Shown one piece after another: positions 34,972-46,331 of a stretch of DNA of 64,000 nt. Source of the stretch: Microthyrium microscopicum (taxonomy: Eukaryota > Ascomycota > Dothideomycetes > Microthyriales > Microthyriaceae). The stretch spans positions 1,060,070 through 1,124,069 of the forward strand of contig MU004236.1 of NCBI GenBank assembly GCA_010405405.1, read 5' to 3'. Under the pieces are notes generated by a model that saw only the letters and a list, made by a program, of their open reading frames with translations, had not been told where the DNA came from and did not search any database. Both the position numbers and the translations under genes were made by a program. Positions within the stretch are counted from its first letter, which is position 1, and every line of letters starts with the position of its first letter.

Positions 34972-37510
34972 TCAACCAGCGAATGTTTGACTGGTGAACC
35001 AACTCAAATCTAGTGAGTTTGAGTCCAAGAGTTCATCAAAGTCAAAAGACCATTGTCCAGGCAGATCAGGCTCTAAGTTGGTATTTGACCTTCCAACTAG
35101 AGGCTGGACAGGCGTAAAAGCAATGTTCGCACTGTTGTCTCCGTGGGTATCCGGCATGCTTGAAGTAGAACCTGTGGCTACGTGGTGAGATTTCCAAATC
35201 AACTGTACACGATGAGAGGAAATGACTAACTGTCTTTTGCCGCAATATGCTTGGCAATCGTTCTTCGAAACAGTTTTAGCGCGTCTATGCCTTTTCCAGC
35301 CGAAGGAATATGGTTGCTATGAAATTTGAAGATCTCGATAGCTCGATTCCATGAGGCTTTCCCAGAATCATCGTCCATTTGGAACTTGAGATCAGGACAT
35401 AACGTTGCTGCGATTAGAGCCGAAGCAGCAGCAAATGTAACTACGAATACCCACTTAGTAAATTTTCAACAGCCACAGAAACTTCCAACTTTTCGTGCAT
35501 AACTTATGAGAGGCTCGTGGAAGACTTACAGAGCAGAGCGTGCCATGCTAACGTTCTTTGTTTACCAGACAAAGCCAGATGAAGCTCAACAAGCACGTCT
35601 TGCGCTGCTGTGATGCAAAGTTCACAGATGCGCAAGTGCAATGAGTTTTGTACTTGCATCGTAGCAGTTTGTCCGGTATCTGCTTGCAGTGGTTCGATCG
35701 GGCTGCGTTTAGCAACTTGCTGTAGAAGAATTGGACGAAGTAGCTGGAGCCGCAAATACATAACTCTGACCGATGTGAGGAAAAGTTAACACCGTGCCGC
35801 AGATATTCATACCTTGCTTTCAATACATGAGCCTGCAGCTCAAAGCAGCTTGAGAGATCGCAATAATTGGAATGAGCATCTGCTTTCAAATGGAGTGGTA
35901 GTCTTTCAAGAAATCCATCCATCTCAGCACTTATATCTAGAATCGTGCCTAACTCTAGATTAGAACAATCTCGCACATTAACTGGACGAGAGCGGTCTCT
36001 AGGCGACATGGATTTGTCGGCAATAGCGGACAGGGTGAGTGATTGAATCATGAACGTAATTTTAGACTGAGTACCTGGTGGTTTCTGTCCCTGCGTAGTC
36101 GTGGAAAGGTACTCATCGTCTATCTCTGCTGGTAATGGCACGGTACTTGTTTCAGAGATTCTAAGTCGTCGCCCAAACGCATTGGAGACGAGCCTAGATA
36201 ACAGTCAGTACTTTGTAGTTTGCTTGTTTGGGTGATCTACCGATCCAATATTACACAGCCATACCACACCCTCCGACGCATTTCTCTTGTAAGTTGGTCA
36301 GAACTTCCCGACTGCAATCTCATCGTATCCAATCCCATCCCTTGGGCGGCTCCAATCGCCGCTCCGGTCGCAGTCCAACAGCGTTCTGCACATGGAGTGC
36401 GAAGAAGATATAAGGCCCGTAAGATAAGTAGCTGCACCACTGGTAGTGAGAATTGGTCGATGGTCTCCAAAGAGACTAGTTTTCGAGAGCGTAAATAAAA
36501 CTCACTTGCGCGCTTTTCTCTGTGCGCACAATCGTAGTGTTTATCATCTAAGCAGCCGACGGACATGGCCATGTTTAGTATTGCATTGAACATTACGTTT
36601 GGAATAGTTTGAGCTGGTTGTGAATAGGCAACATCACTTGTCCATAGGTTTATGTACTGGGCATCGAATGTGGGCCGGTGCAAGATGGGAGCAAGTGGAT
36701 GCATCAGCTCCCAGTAATAATTTAAAAGATGGTCGACAAGCTTGCGAGGTGGCACGACCATATGCTTGCTATCATCGCCAGAGTATCTTCTTGTTGAAAC
36801 AGGTGTATCGATTGCGAGATGACTGGATCTCCTATGGCTTGTATGGGATTTCTCTGCCGAGCCAAGGCCCTCATATCCATCTGAGGCGAAGGCAGCAGAA
36901 GTGACATCACGTACGAACAAGTTGTTTGAGGACAGGTCATAAATGGGGCCGACATTGTCAGAGTTAAGGATCCGCTCGAGAGTGGGTGGTGGATGTTCAT
37001 GGGGGCGAAGGTTTTCAGGACTTTGCAAACTAAGCATGGTAGTTTCTAACTATAGTCAGTGTACTTGCAGTTCTCAATACAATAGAAATGATGCAGATCG
37101 TGGTGAAGGTTTTACCAGATCGTTCTACACCTCCAAGAGTTGTATTTGGTTGACCCAGGAATTCAGATTGTGTGCCGAGTCCACTTTCGAGCCTTTGGAC
37201 GCGCTTCTCGAGCTCCAAAAGAGATCTATATATTCGGGAGGAACATTGTTACTCTTATGTACGCAAGCTTCTCTCACAGTGGCCACAAGAGCCATGATGG
37301 TGCTCAGACGACGTACACTGCGGGTGACTTTGAGATCTTGTCTGGATATTCACAAGTTCTTTCCCAGCCTCTTGCTACACACGATGTACAGTGAGGGCGG
37401 CGCCCATCGCAGCCAGTTTTGCGAGCTCTACACGCATGGCAAGCCAATTGGGTCTTCCGTCGCTTGTTCGGACCAGAGTCTTCCGCGTTTTCTGCGTGAT
37501 TCAGCGGCAT
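34972..37510 (-). CDS. Zn2Cys6 transcription factor with fungal_trans domain
   Basis: Seven exons, 37510-37317, 37225-37116, 37045-36241, 36193-35813, 35765-35530, 35440-35231 and 35171-34972, give 711 residues. The DNA-binding cluster has Cys at 24, 27, 34, 41, 44 and 53 (CHACRARKTGC core). It is followed by a short linker and the coiled-coil LEKRVQRLES for dimerisation. The fungal-specific transcription factor domain covers about residues 180-450 (PLAPILHRPTFD, then REMRRRVWYGCVILDR). An acidic C-terminus (WSFDFDELLDSNSLD) could be the activation region. The gene stands head to head with the alpha/beta hydrolase at 38008, a layout often seen with a regulator and its target. Exon 3 starts after TTAG at 37046; nearer AGs give a stop. 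Confidence 0.8.
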
Positions 37511-37865
37511 TTGTAGCAGAAACCAATTATCTAAATTGGATTGATGTCAGTCAATGAAGACATTAGACTTGATTTCGCAGCGAACGTGTTGTTGAGTGTT
37601 GGTTGTCCGTAAGTAGGTCCCCGAGTGTGATCCTGGTTCCGAAACCCCCGACGCTAAGAAGGAAAGCGCTAGTGAGGCCAACTTCATCAAAGGCCCCGAC
37701 CAGCTTTTGACTTCGTGGACACTGGACTACGAGTTCGGATCCTTCCCACGACATCTTGTTCATGCTTTCATTTTCTAGTAAATGTCATTTGAGATGTACG
37801 CGTTTGCAATCCCATCGGAATCTTCGGACCTGACTGCGAGATGGCTGTTCGCATGGCTAAGAGGC

Positions 37866-37874
37866 TATAAAAAA
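37866..37874 (+). promoter_or_regulatory. TATA box of alpha/beta hydrolase gene
   Basis: TATAAAAAA about 135 bases upstream of the hydrolase ATG, in the roughly 500-base shared interval with the divergent Zn2Cys6 gene. Confidence 0.45.
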
Positions 37875-38007
37875 GGCCACGCCTTCGTAGAACCATATGC
37901 ACTCAATACCTCAATCCATCAGATTTATTTGATAGCATTGAGTTTCCAAATCTCTTTTTGGCTACGATTTTATTCTCCATCCATATAACACAAGTTATCT
38001 ACGAAAC

Positions 38008-39103
38008 ATGGCATTTCCACTGCCTCGTGCACATCCTGTTCTTCCCCGATTTGAGCGGGTCGATCTATGCTATAAGACTCTAGGCAGCACGGAGTTTGAA
38101 GCGGCTATTCTCGTTTCCCACTCTTTAGCAAGCTCCAGCAGGAAGACGAATAGGCCTTTGCTGGTTCATTTCCATGGTGGTGGGCTCCTCATGGGTACTA
38201 TTCTAGACTCCGCAATTTTATCAGTCTGGCAAGTTCATGATTTACACTTTAAGCTCCTATGGACGCAAATGTTAAAGATATCAGGCCACTCGAGCTAGCC
38301 GAAAACGAGAATGCAGTTGTCGTTTCGCCAGCATATCGACTTCTTCCTGAAGCGAAAGGAGGAGATATTCTCGACGATATCAAGGATTTTTGGATCTGGG
38401 TTCGCAGCTCCCTGCCCACTGAAATAGCCAAGAGATGGCCACACATCTCACTAGACGTGGATCGAGCCGCAGTGTTTGGAGAAAGTGCCGGTGGTTACTT
38501 GTCTCTCCAATCTGCCTTCCTTTGCCCTGAGGCGAACATCAAATTAGTCATGCCGCAGTATGGTGCAATGTTTCCGGATATCGACGAATATCTTCCAAAA
38601 GTTCCGCAGTCAACTCCCGGCTCTGATGATATCGTTGATGCGTACCTCAAAAATATCGAACCAGGAGCAATCCGGTTGCTGTCGCCCTATCCAACCTTCG
38701 GTCCTTTCGCAGGTGCTGTTGCTGGTGCAGGAAGGCACCGCGATTTACTGGGAGACGACAAGCGTTTGAACCTTGACTATGGCTTGAATAACGTGAAAGT
38801 ACTCCCACCAGTCTGGGTGGCCCAAGGCACTGATGACACCATTGTAAGTATAAGACAAGATATCTTTCTCGAGTTGCATTATTAGATTCTCTTGATATGG
38901 GCTAACATCATACCCTTTTCTTCGCCGTTAAGGTTTCCAAAGAGGCATCAGACGAGCTAGTCAAACGGATCCGGAATACCCACCCCAACACACCATTGCT
39001 CTACAGCGTTCAGCCGGGTGGGCATGGGTTTGACAATGATCATACTTTGGCAGAGCCTTGGATCACAGAAGCAATGGAGTTTGTTCAAAAACACTGGCCG
39101 TAA
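38008..39103 (+). CDS. Alpha/beta hydrolase, HSL/esterase-like
   Basis: Three exons, 38008-38194, 38254-38843 and 38933-39103, give 315 residues. The oxyanion-hole motif HGGG lies at residues 56-59, and the nucleophile Ser (about 140) in FGESAGGY. The catalytic Asp is in WVAQGTDDTI and the His in QPGGHGF near the C-terminus, which only exon 3 supplies. This order is that of hormone-sensitive-lipase-type esterases; substrates range from short esters to polyketide esters. There is no signal peptide, so it is intracellular. The first intron is less sure: donor GTACTA at 38195 with acceptor TTTAAG keeps the frame, but a later acceptor (AAAG at 38276) would too. The transposon block begins 205 bases past the stop. 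Confidence 0.75.
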
Positions 39104-39299
39104 AGGAAGGTAATGGGTGAGCAAGATCAATTGTAGTTAGAGGTGTCTCATATGCCATAGGGTGCGACGGCAGGTACAGGAAATGCTACCTAGGTATCTA
39201 GACTATGTCAGCATTATGTTTTCGAGCCAGTATCTAGTACATACTCAATGAGATTCACTATGTTAATGACACATTGTGTTTTTTAGCCGTGAAAGGTAG

Positions 39300-39308
39300 T
39301 AATGTTTA
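39300..39308 (+). repeat. Target-site duplication, left copy (outer element)
   Basis: TAATGTTTA directly before the left inverted repeat; the same nine bases stand at 45396-45404 directly after the right one. Confidence 0.85.
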
Positions 39309-39393
39309 GGGATGTTATAATTGGCCCCTTTATTCCAGATATTTGGCCCTTAGATTCCAGATATTTGGCCCCCATAGTATCTAAAGCTAAGAT
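39309..39393 (+). repeat. Left terminal inverted repeat, outer element
   Basis: 85 bases that pair with 45311-45395 with about four differences by eye. Inside it the unit ATTCCAGATATTTGGCCC occurs twice, at 39332 and 39354, with a 22-base period. It keeps near-normal base composition, unlike the rest of the element. Confidence 0.8.
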
Positions 39394-40216
39394 CTTAGGG
39401 CACGAAGCCCTAACTCTAACTTAAATAAGCTTAGCAGCAGCTATATTTAGTTTAGTCTTAATATAATTATAGTAAGGTTAATTACTAGCGTTAAGACCTA
39501 CGTAATAATTCCTTAAGTCTTAACTTTAAGTCTAACTTTACGTTATTATAATAAATTCCTCTATATTATAATAATACTATAATATTATAACTATATATAA
39601 TACTATCTTTAATTCTAGACCCTTCTAATAGTTTATAGCTATTCTCTAAAGTAGTAATTAAAGTAATTAAAAAATATAGTAATTTATATAGTTATACTAT
39701 TAATACTTATTAATTAAAGCCTAATAGCACTATACTAGATATTTTAGCTAAAAAATATACTTATTATCTTAAATATAATCTATTTTATAAGTCTAAGAAT
39801 ATATTAACTAGACTTTAAAATAATATAGGATTAAAATAGTAGAATTACTCTTAAAAGATTATTATATAGAAAGATAATATAATAGAATAATAGGCTCTTA
39901 AATACTATAAGTTTAAATATAACTATAATCTCTCTTAAGGTCTTTCTATATACGTATTAAATTATTATAATAATTTAAAGAAAAATAATAATATTAATAA
40001 ACTTCTTAACGCTTCTTATAATAGTATCTAAACTTAATACTTAATAAGTATTATTACTATAGAGCAACTAACTATATTTAATATTAAAGATATTACTAAT
40101 TTTCTTTAAAAAGAATACTATTTATAACTAAAAGAGTATACCCTAATTAAAGCTATAATAAATACTCTAGAAGAAGATAAAGATTAAATTTATAAAGTAC
40201 TTTTAAATAAAAATAG

Positions 40217-40225
40217 TATATTAAA
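40217..40225 (+). repeat. Target-site duplication, left copy (inner element)
   Basis: TATATTAAA directly before the inner element; repeated exactly at 43275-43283. Confidence 0.75.
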
Positions 40226-40310
40226 GGGATATTATAATTAGCCTCTATATTCTAGATATTTAGCTCTTAGATTCTAGATATTTAGTCCTTATAGTATCTA
40301 AAGCTAAGAT
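40226..40310 (+). repeat. Left terminal inverted repeat, inner element
   Basis: Begins GGGATATTATAATTAGCCTC and pairs with 43190-43274. It shows RIP-type changes relative to the outer repeat. Confidence 0.75.
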
Positions 40311-43189
40311 CTTAGAGCACGAAGCCCTAACTCTAACTTAAATAAGCCTAGTAGTAGCTATATTTAGTTTAGTCTTAATATAATTATAGTAGAGTTAATT
40401 ACTAGCGTTAAGACTTGCGTAATAATTCCTTAAGTCTTAACTTTAAGTCTAACTTTACGTTATTATAACAAATTCCTTTATACTATAATAAATTCCTCTA
40501 CACTATAATAATACTATAATATTATAACTATATATAATATTACTTCTAATTCTAGACCCTTCTAATAGTTCGTAGCTATTCTCTAAAGTAGTAATTAAAG
40601 TAATTAAAAAATATAGTAATTTATATAGTTACGCTATTAATACTTATTAATTAAAGCTTAATAGCACTATACTAGATATTTTAGCTAAAAAATATACTTA
40701 TTATCTTAAATATAACCTATCTCGTAAGCCTAAAAATATATTAACTAGACTTTAAAATAATATAGAATTAAAATAGTAGAATTACTCTTAAAAGATTATT
40801 ATATAGAAAGATAATATAATAAAATAATAGGCCCTTAAATACTATAAGTTTAAATATAACTATAATTCCTCTTAAGGTTCTTCTATATACGTATTAAATT
40901 ATTATAATAATTTAAAAAAGAATAATAGTATTAATAAACTTTTTAACGCCTCTTATAATAGTATTTAAACTTAACGCTTAATAAGTACTATTACTATAGA
41001 GTAACTAACTATATTTAATACTAAAGATATTACTAATCTCTTTTAAAAAGAACGCTATTTATAACTAAAAGGGTATACCTTAATTAAAGCTATAATAGAT
41101 ATTCTAGAAGAAGATAAAGATTAGATTTATGAAGTACTTTTAAATAAGAATAGTATATTGAAAGCTTTATTCTTTATAATATTAAAGTAAATTAAGATGT
41201 TTTAATTGTATTTAGATATCTTACTAATAGACTTAATATACTATATAAACTAATATAATATGCTACTATTCTACCTTATTAATATAATACTAACAAACTA
41301 ATACTTCTTTATAGGATTTATCTTCTTATCTAGTAAGAGAATTCTAAATTATATATAAGCTCTTTATATATTTAATATATATATTTAATATAATAGGTTA
41401 AAGCTTCTAAATATTATTCTTATTAATAAATATAATAGTTTAAAAGTAGCTATTAAGGTTAAATTCCCTAGTATTTAATAAATAATATATATATTTTATA
41501 TTAATTAAGTAGTTAAAGTTTACTTTAAGTTAATATTTAGTACTATTAGTAAGCTATTAAGTTTAATTATTTTTAATATATTAATTTTAAAATAAAATAT
41601 TATTATATTAATATAGTAAGATATTATAAATACGTACTCTTTAGAGATATATAATACTACCTAGTTAAGCTTTATTAATACGTTTAATAGTAAATAGGAC
41701 CTATTATCCTACCTTTATAATTATTAGTTAACTATTTAAGATAATTTTTATAAAATATTCCTAAAGAATATTCTCTATTTTAGTATTTTTACTACTTTAC
41801 TACTAGAGAGCTTTTATAGTATAATTAAACTTTAGTTATAAAGCGCGTACTTAAACCTTAATATAGTAGTTAATATATATAAGAAATAGATATATTTAGC
41901 TATTAATAATATTTAAAAAGCTATAGCTAAAAATATATTTTAAATTTTATCTTAACTTTAACTTTTAGTTATTCTAATTCTTTCTTTATATATTTATACT
42001 ACTATATTAAATTATACTTTTAAAATAATTACTAATTAATAGCTTTTAGCTAAAAATCTTATATACTTAAACTTCTATAGTAGTATCTTTACTTTAGTAT
42101 TTAGTTTACTTTATTACTATTATATTTAAGATTACTATATATAGAATTTAGAATAAACTCTAAATAGAACTAATATTAATTTATATTAGTACTATAAATA
42201 ACTTTAAAATACTAAAGAACTTATTCTTATAGTAGAATTCTTACTAGAGCTTAAGCTTCTTTAAATTTTATAAATTCTAGTACTAAATAATATATATAGT
42301 AGTAATTACTTTTAATCTAATAAAATAGCTACTTCTACTTATTAAGATTTCTTATTTTAGGAGATTTCTACTACTTTAATAGCTTTAATATCTTTAATAG
42401 TGCTAATACTTTTAATAGTACTTCTAAAATATAAATAGGAATGTCCTTATAAGAATATAATTATAATAGCGTTAAATAGTAGTAATTTAGCTATAATAAC
42501 TTTATTAGTGCTTATAGTAATTAAAGAGGACTCTAATAAGAATTTTAAGAATATTAATATAATTCTTAGAGCTCTACTAGATCTTATTTAGGCTATTAAC
42601 TTAGCTAAAGATACTAATTAGGCTAAAGATAGTAATTAGGCTAAAGCTAAAGCTCTATAGTATAAGAAGTATATTATTAAACTATTAGTATACATTTATA
42701 AGAATATTATAGCTAATAAAGATCTTAAGATAGTAGAATTATACTACTAAATTATAACTCTTTAGGCTACTTTAGCTTAATTAATATTATAATATAAAGG
42801 GTATAGAGAGTATAGATTTTATAGAGAATAAGGAGAATAAGCTTATAATAAGTAATAATAATATTATTATACTAAAAATAGAGTTAGGATTAGATATAGA
42901 ATACTTAATTTATTACTATACTAAAAATAAGGTTAAGATATATTATAGAATAATTATTTTATACTTTAAAAATAGTAAAGAGATATTATATAGTTAGAAT
43001 TCTATAGATCTTATAGTTTTATATCTAAAATTATAGAATTCTTAGGATTATAGCTTTAAAGCTACTAGTATAGTTTTAGTATTTTAGCTTTTAAAATATT
43101 AGATCTTTAGATACTAAAATTATACTTTAGTACTATTATAATACTATAGATTATATTATAAACTTCCTATTTAGGAATAGCTTTAGAAT

Positions 43190-43274
43190 ATCTTAGCTTT
43201 AGATACTATAGAGGCTAAATATCTAGAATCTAAGGGCTAAATATCTAGAATATAGGAGCTAATTATAATATTCT
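43190..43274 (-). repeat. Right terminal inverted repeat, inner element
   Basis: Reverse complement begins AGAATATTATAATTAGCTCC and matches the inner left repeat apart from transition changes. Confidence 0.75.
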
Positions 43275-43283
43275 TATATTAAA
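43275..43283 (+). repeat. Target-site duplication, right copy (inner element)
   Basis: TATATTAAA, identical to 40217-40225; the outer element resumes here with AGCTTTATT. Confidence 0.75.
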
Positions 43284-45310
43284 AGCTTTATTTTTTATAA
43301 TATTAGAGTAAATTAAGATATTTTAATTATATTTAGATATCTTACTAATAAACTTAATATACTATATAAATTAATATAATATATTACTATTCTACTTTAT
43401 TAATACTATACTAATATACTAATATTTCTCTATAGAATTTACTTTCTTATTTAGTAAAGAAATTCTAGATTATATATAAGCTCTTTATATATTTAATATA
43501 TATATTTAATATAATAAGTTAAAGTCTTTAAATATTATTCTTACTAATAAATATAATAGTTTAAAAGTAGCTATTAAAGTTAAATTTCTTAGTATTTAAT
43601 AAATAATATATATATTTTATATTAATTAAGTAGTTAAAACTTACTTTAAGTTAATATTTAATACTATTAATAAGCTATTAGGTTTAATTACTTTTAATAT
43701 ATTAATTTTAAAGTAAAATACTACTATATTAATATAGTAAGATATTATAAATATATACTCTTTAAAGATATATAATACTACTTAGTTAAGCTTTATTAGT
43801 ATATTTAATAGTAAATAGGACCTATTATCTTACCTTTATAATTATTAGTTAACTATTTAAGATAACTTTTATAAAGCGTTTCTAAAGAATACTCTTTATT
43901 TTAGTATTCTTACTACTTTACTATTAAAGAACTTCTATAGTATAATTAAACTTTAGTTATAAAGTATATACTTAAATCTTAATATAGTAATTAATATATA
44001 TAATAAATAAATATATTTAGTTATTAATAATATTTAAAAAGCTATAATTAAAGATATACTTTAAATTTTATTTTAACTTTAATTTTTAATTATTCTAATT
44101 CTTTCTTTATATATTTATATTACTATATTAAATTACGTTCTTAAAATAATTACTAATTAATAGCTTTTAACTAAAAATCTTATATACTTAGACTTTTATA
44201 ATAACGTCTTTATCTTAGTATTTAGTCTACTTTATTACTATTATATTTAAGATTACTATATATAGAATTTAGAATAAACTCTAGATAGAACTAATATTAA
44301 TTTATATTAGTATTATAAATAACTTTAAGATACTAAAGAACTTATTCCTATAGTAAGATTTCTATTAGAGCCTAAACTTTTTTAAATTCTATAAGTTCTA
44401 GTATTAAATAATATATATAGTAGTAGTTACTCTTAATCTAATAAAATAGCTATTTCTATCTATTAAGATCTCTTATTTTAGGAGATTCTTATTACTTTAA
44501 TAACTTTAGTATCTTTAATAGTATTAATACTTTTAATAGTACCTTTAAAATATAAATAAAGATGTCCTTATAAGAATATAACTATAGTAATATTAAATAG
44601 TAGTAATTTAGCTATAATAACTTTATTAGCGCTTATAATAATTAAAAAGAACTCTAATAAGGATTTTAAGAATATTAACGTAATTCTTAAAGCTTTACTA
44701 GATTCTATTTAAGCTATTAACTTAGCTAAAGATACTAATTAGACTAAAGATAATAATTAAGCTAAAGCTAAAGCTTTATAGCATAAAAAGTATATTATTA
44801 AATTATTAATGCGCATTTATAAGAATATTATAGCTAATAAGAATCTTAAGATAATAGAATTACGCTACTAAATTATAGCTCTTTAGGCTACTTTAGCTTA
44901 ACTAATACTATAATATAAAAAATATAAAGGGTATAGATCTTATAAAGAATAAAGAAAATAAGCTTATAATAAGTAATTATAATATTACTATACTAAAAAT
45001 AAAGTTAGAATTAGATATAGAATACTTAATTTATTACTATACTAAAAATAAAGTTAAGATATATTATAGAATAATTATTTTATACTTTAAAAATAGTAAA
45101 GAGATATTATATAGTTAGAATTCTATAAATCTTATAGTTTTATACCTAAAATTATAAAATTCTTAGGATTATAGCTTTAAAACTACTAACGTAGTTTTAG
45201 TATTTTAGCTTTTAAAATATTAGATCTTTAAATACTAAAATTATGCTTTAGTACTATTGTAATACTATAAATTATATTATAGACTTCCTATTTAGGAATA
45301 GCTTTAGAAT

Positions 45311-45395
45311 ATCTTAGCTTTAGATACTATAGGGGCCAAATATCTAGAATCTAAGGGCCAAATATCTGGAATGTAGGGGCCAATTATAACATCCC
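45311..45395 (-). repeat. Right terminal inverted repeat, outer element
   Basis: Reverse complement begins GGGATGTTATAATTGGCCCC and carries the same 22-base-period doublet as the left end. Confidence 0.8.
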
Positions 45396-45404
45396 TAATG
45401 TTTA
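45396..45404 (+). repeat. Target-site duplication, right copy (outer element)
   Basis: TAATGTTTA, identical to 39300-39308. Confidence 0.85.
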
Positions 45405-45566
45405 CACTTCAATTAGAGGCCCCTGTCAGAAGGGTTAGGGCTACTACGTAATCTCCAAAAGCTCCCCCAGCAAGTTCAAATCATTCGATCACTCCACCTC
45501 AATCCTCCCATAAACATCTTCAAACTCACCAAACCAAACTCCTCAATCCCTAAAACAGCCTTCATC

Positions 45567-46013
45567 ATGCTCCGCACTACCTTCGCCCGATCCATTCGCA
45601 CATTTACCACCGCTCGCCCACTCATGGCCGCTGGCGATACTGGTGCCGGCGCTGGCCGACCAACCGGTGCAGCGGGAGGGTTCGTCGAATTACAATCTTT
45701 GCTGAATGGATCAGGAAACTGACTGGCTATACAGAGATGCATTCACAAAGCGTGAGAAGGGTCAGGAAGATATGTGGGTAAAGAATGAAGAGCGACAAAA
45801 GTAGGTCTCACCATGGATATTGGAGTAGAGAAGTGGATGCTAATCACAATTCAACAGACTTATGGCACTGAAAGAGAAGCTTGGCGCCCAGAAGAAGCAT
45901 ATCACAGAACTCGAGAAGGAGATGTAAGTTGCAGAGACTTGCGCAATTATAGGATGGAGCTAATGTATGACAGCGATAATATGGTTAACAAGGGCGATCA
46001 CCACGGCGAATAA
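45567..46013 (+). CDS. INH1: Mitochondrial F1-ATPase inhibitor (IF1)
   Basis: Binds the F1 part of mitochondrial ATP synthase and blocks ATP hydrolysis when the matrix turns acidic. Four tiny exons, 45567-45679, 45735-45800, 45858-45923 and 45974-46013, give 94 residues. A basic, Ser/Thr-rich presequence (MLRTTFARSIRTFTTARP) targets the matrix. The mature part contains the inhibitory core DAFTKREKGQEDMWVKNEE and the coiled coil LKEKLGAQKKHITELEKEID. The order and spacing match yeast Inh1 (SFVKRERATEDFF, then coiled coil and KIDSM). The last exon is supported by a GTAAGT donor at 45924 and by the NMVNK ending; without splicing, a TAA would follow EKEM four codons sooner. No single long open frame exists, so the gene is easily missed. 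Confidence 0.85.
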
Positions 46014-46331
46014 ATCCATAGTAACAGAAGCAAATGAAGCAGAGACTAGCGATATTCGTGGCTAGGAATAAGAGAAGCGTTGGTTGAAGGAATGAACCCC
46101 ACTCAAGTAAAGTGTACATCATGTTGTTGAGTAGCAAGTATCATATGCAAATATTGAATTTTAAAGGCATACACAACGCCTTGCTTTTTTGCTGTCCTAA
46201 CTTCTACCCAACGGCCAAGTCGCACTGACTTCAAAGACCCGTTTTTCATCCCTTTACGCAGGAAGTGCTTTGCAAATAGTCAACTGCATTAGTAGTACAA
46301 ATTATGTCCTGTCACATTACGCCTGTAAAGT

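Larger units (their letters stand above)
40226..43274. mobile_element. Inner copy of the same transposon, nested
   Basis: A 3049-bp copy of the same family in the same orientation, inserted in the outer copy about 0.9 kb from its left end. Its left 937 bases match 39309-40225, and its right part matches 43275-45395. The ends correspond to those of the outer copy with many G-to-A and C-to-T changes: TTGGCCCC became TTAGCCTC, and CCAGAT became CTAGAT. The last bases read TCT where the inverted repeat predicts CCC. The uninterrupted target in this inner copy is seen at 41154-41162 (TATATTGAA), which confirms the insertion point in the outer copy. No coding capacity survives. Confidence 0.8.
39309..45395. 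mobile_element. Outer Mutator-like DNA transposon, RIP-decayed
   Basis: A DNA transposon bounded by 85-bp inverted repeats beginning GGGATGTTATAATTGGCCCC and flanked by a perfect 9-bp direct repeat. The 6087-bp block includes a second element (40226-43274); without it and one 9-bp duplication the element is about 3029 bp. Long inverted repeats plus a 9-bp duplication fit Mutator-like elements (MULEs); Merlin or P types are less likely. The interior is extremely AT-rich and has almost no CpA left, and no open frame over about 60 codons survives, so no transposase can be read. It lies between the hydrolase stop and the INH1 start. It is non-autonomous as it stands. Confidence 0.8.

Noticed and set aside
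11955-39103. Classical secondary-metabolite gene cluster
   Set aside because: No polyketide synthase, peptide synthetase, terpene synthase or dimethylallyl transferase is present, so only a loose accessory grouping can be claimed.
39309-45395. Mitochondrial DNA insertion or centromere-like AT isochore
   Set aside because: The block has exact inverted repeats, exact 9-bp flanking duplications and a clear two-copy structure, which a mitochondrial insert or a centromere would not show.
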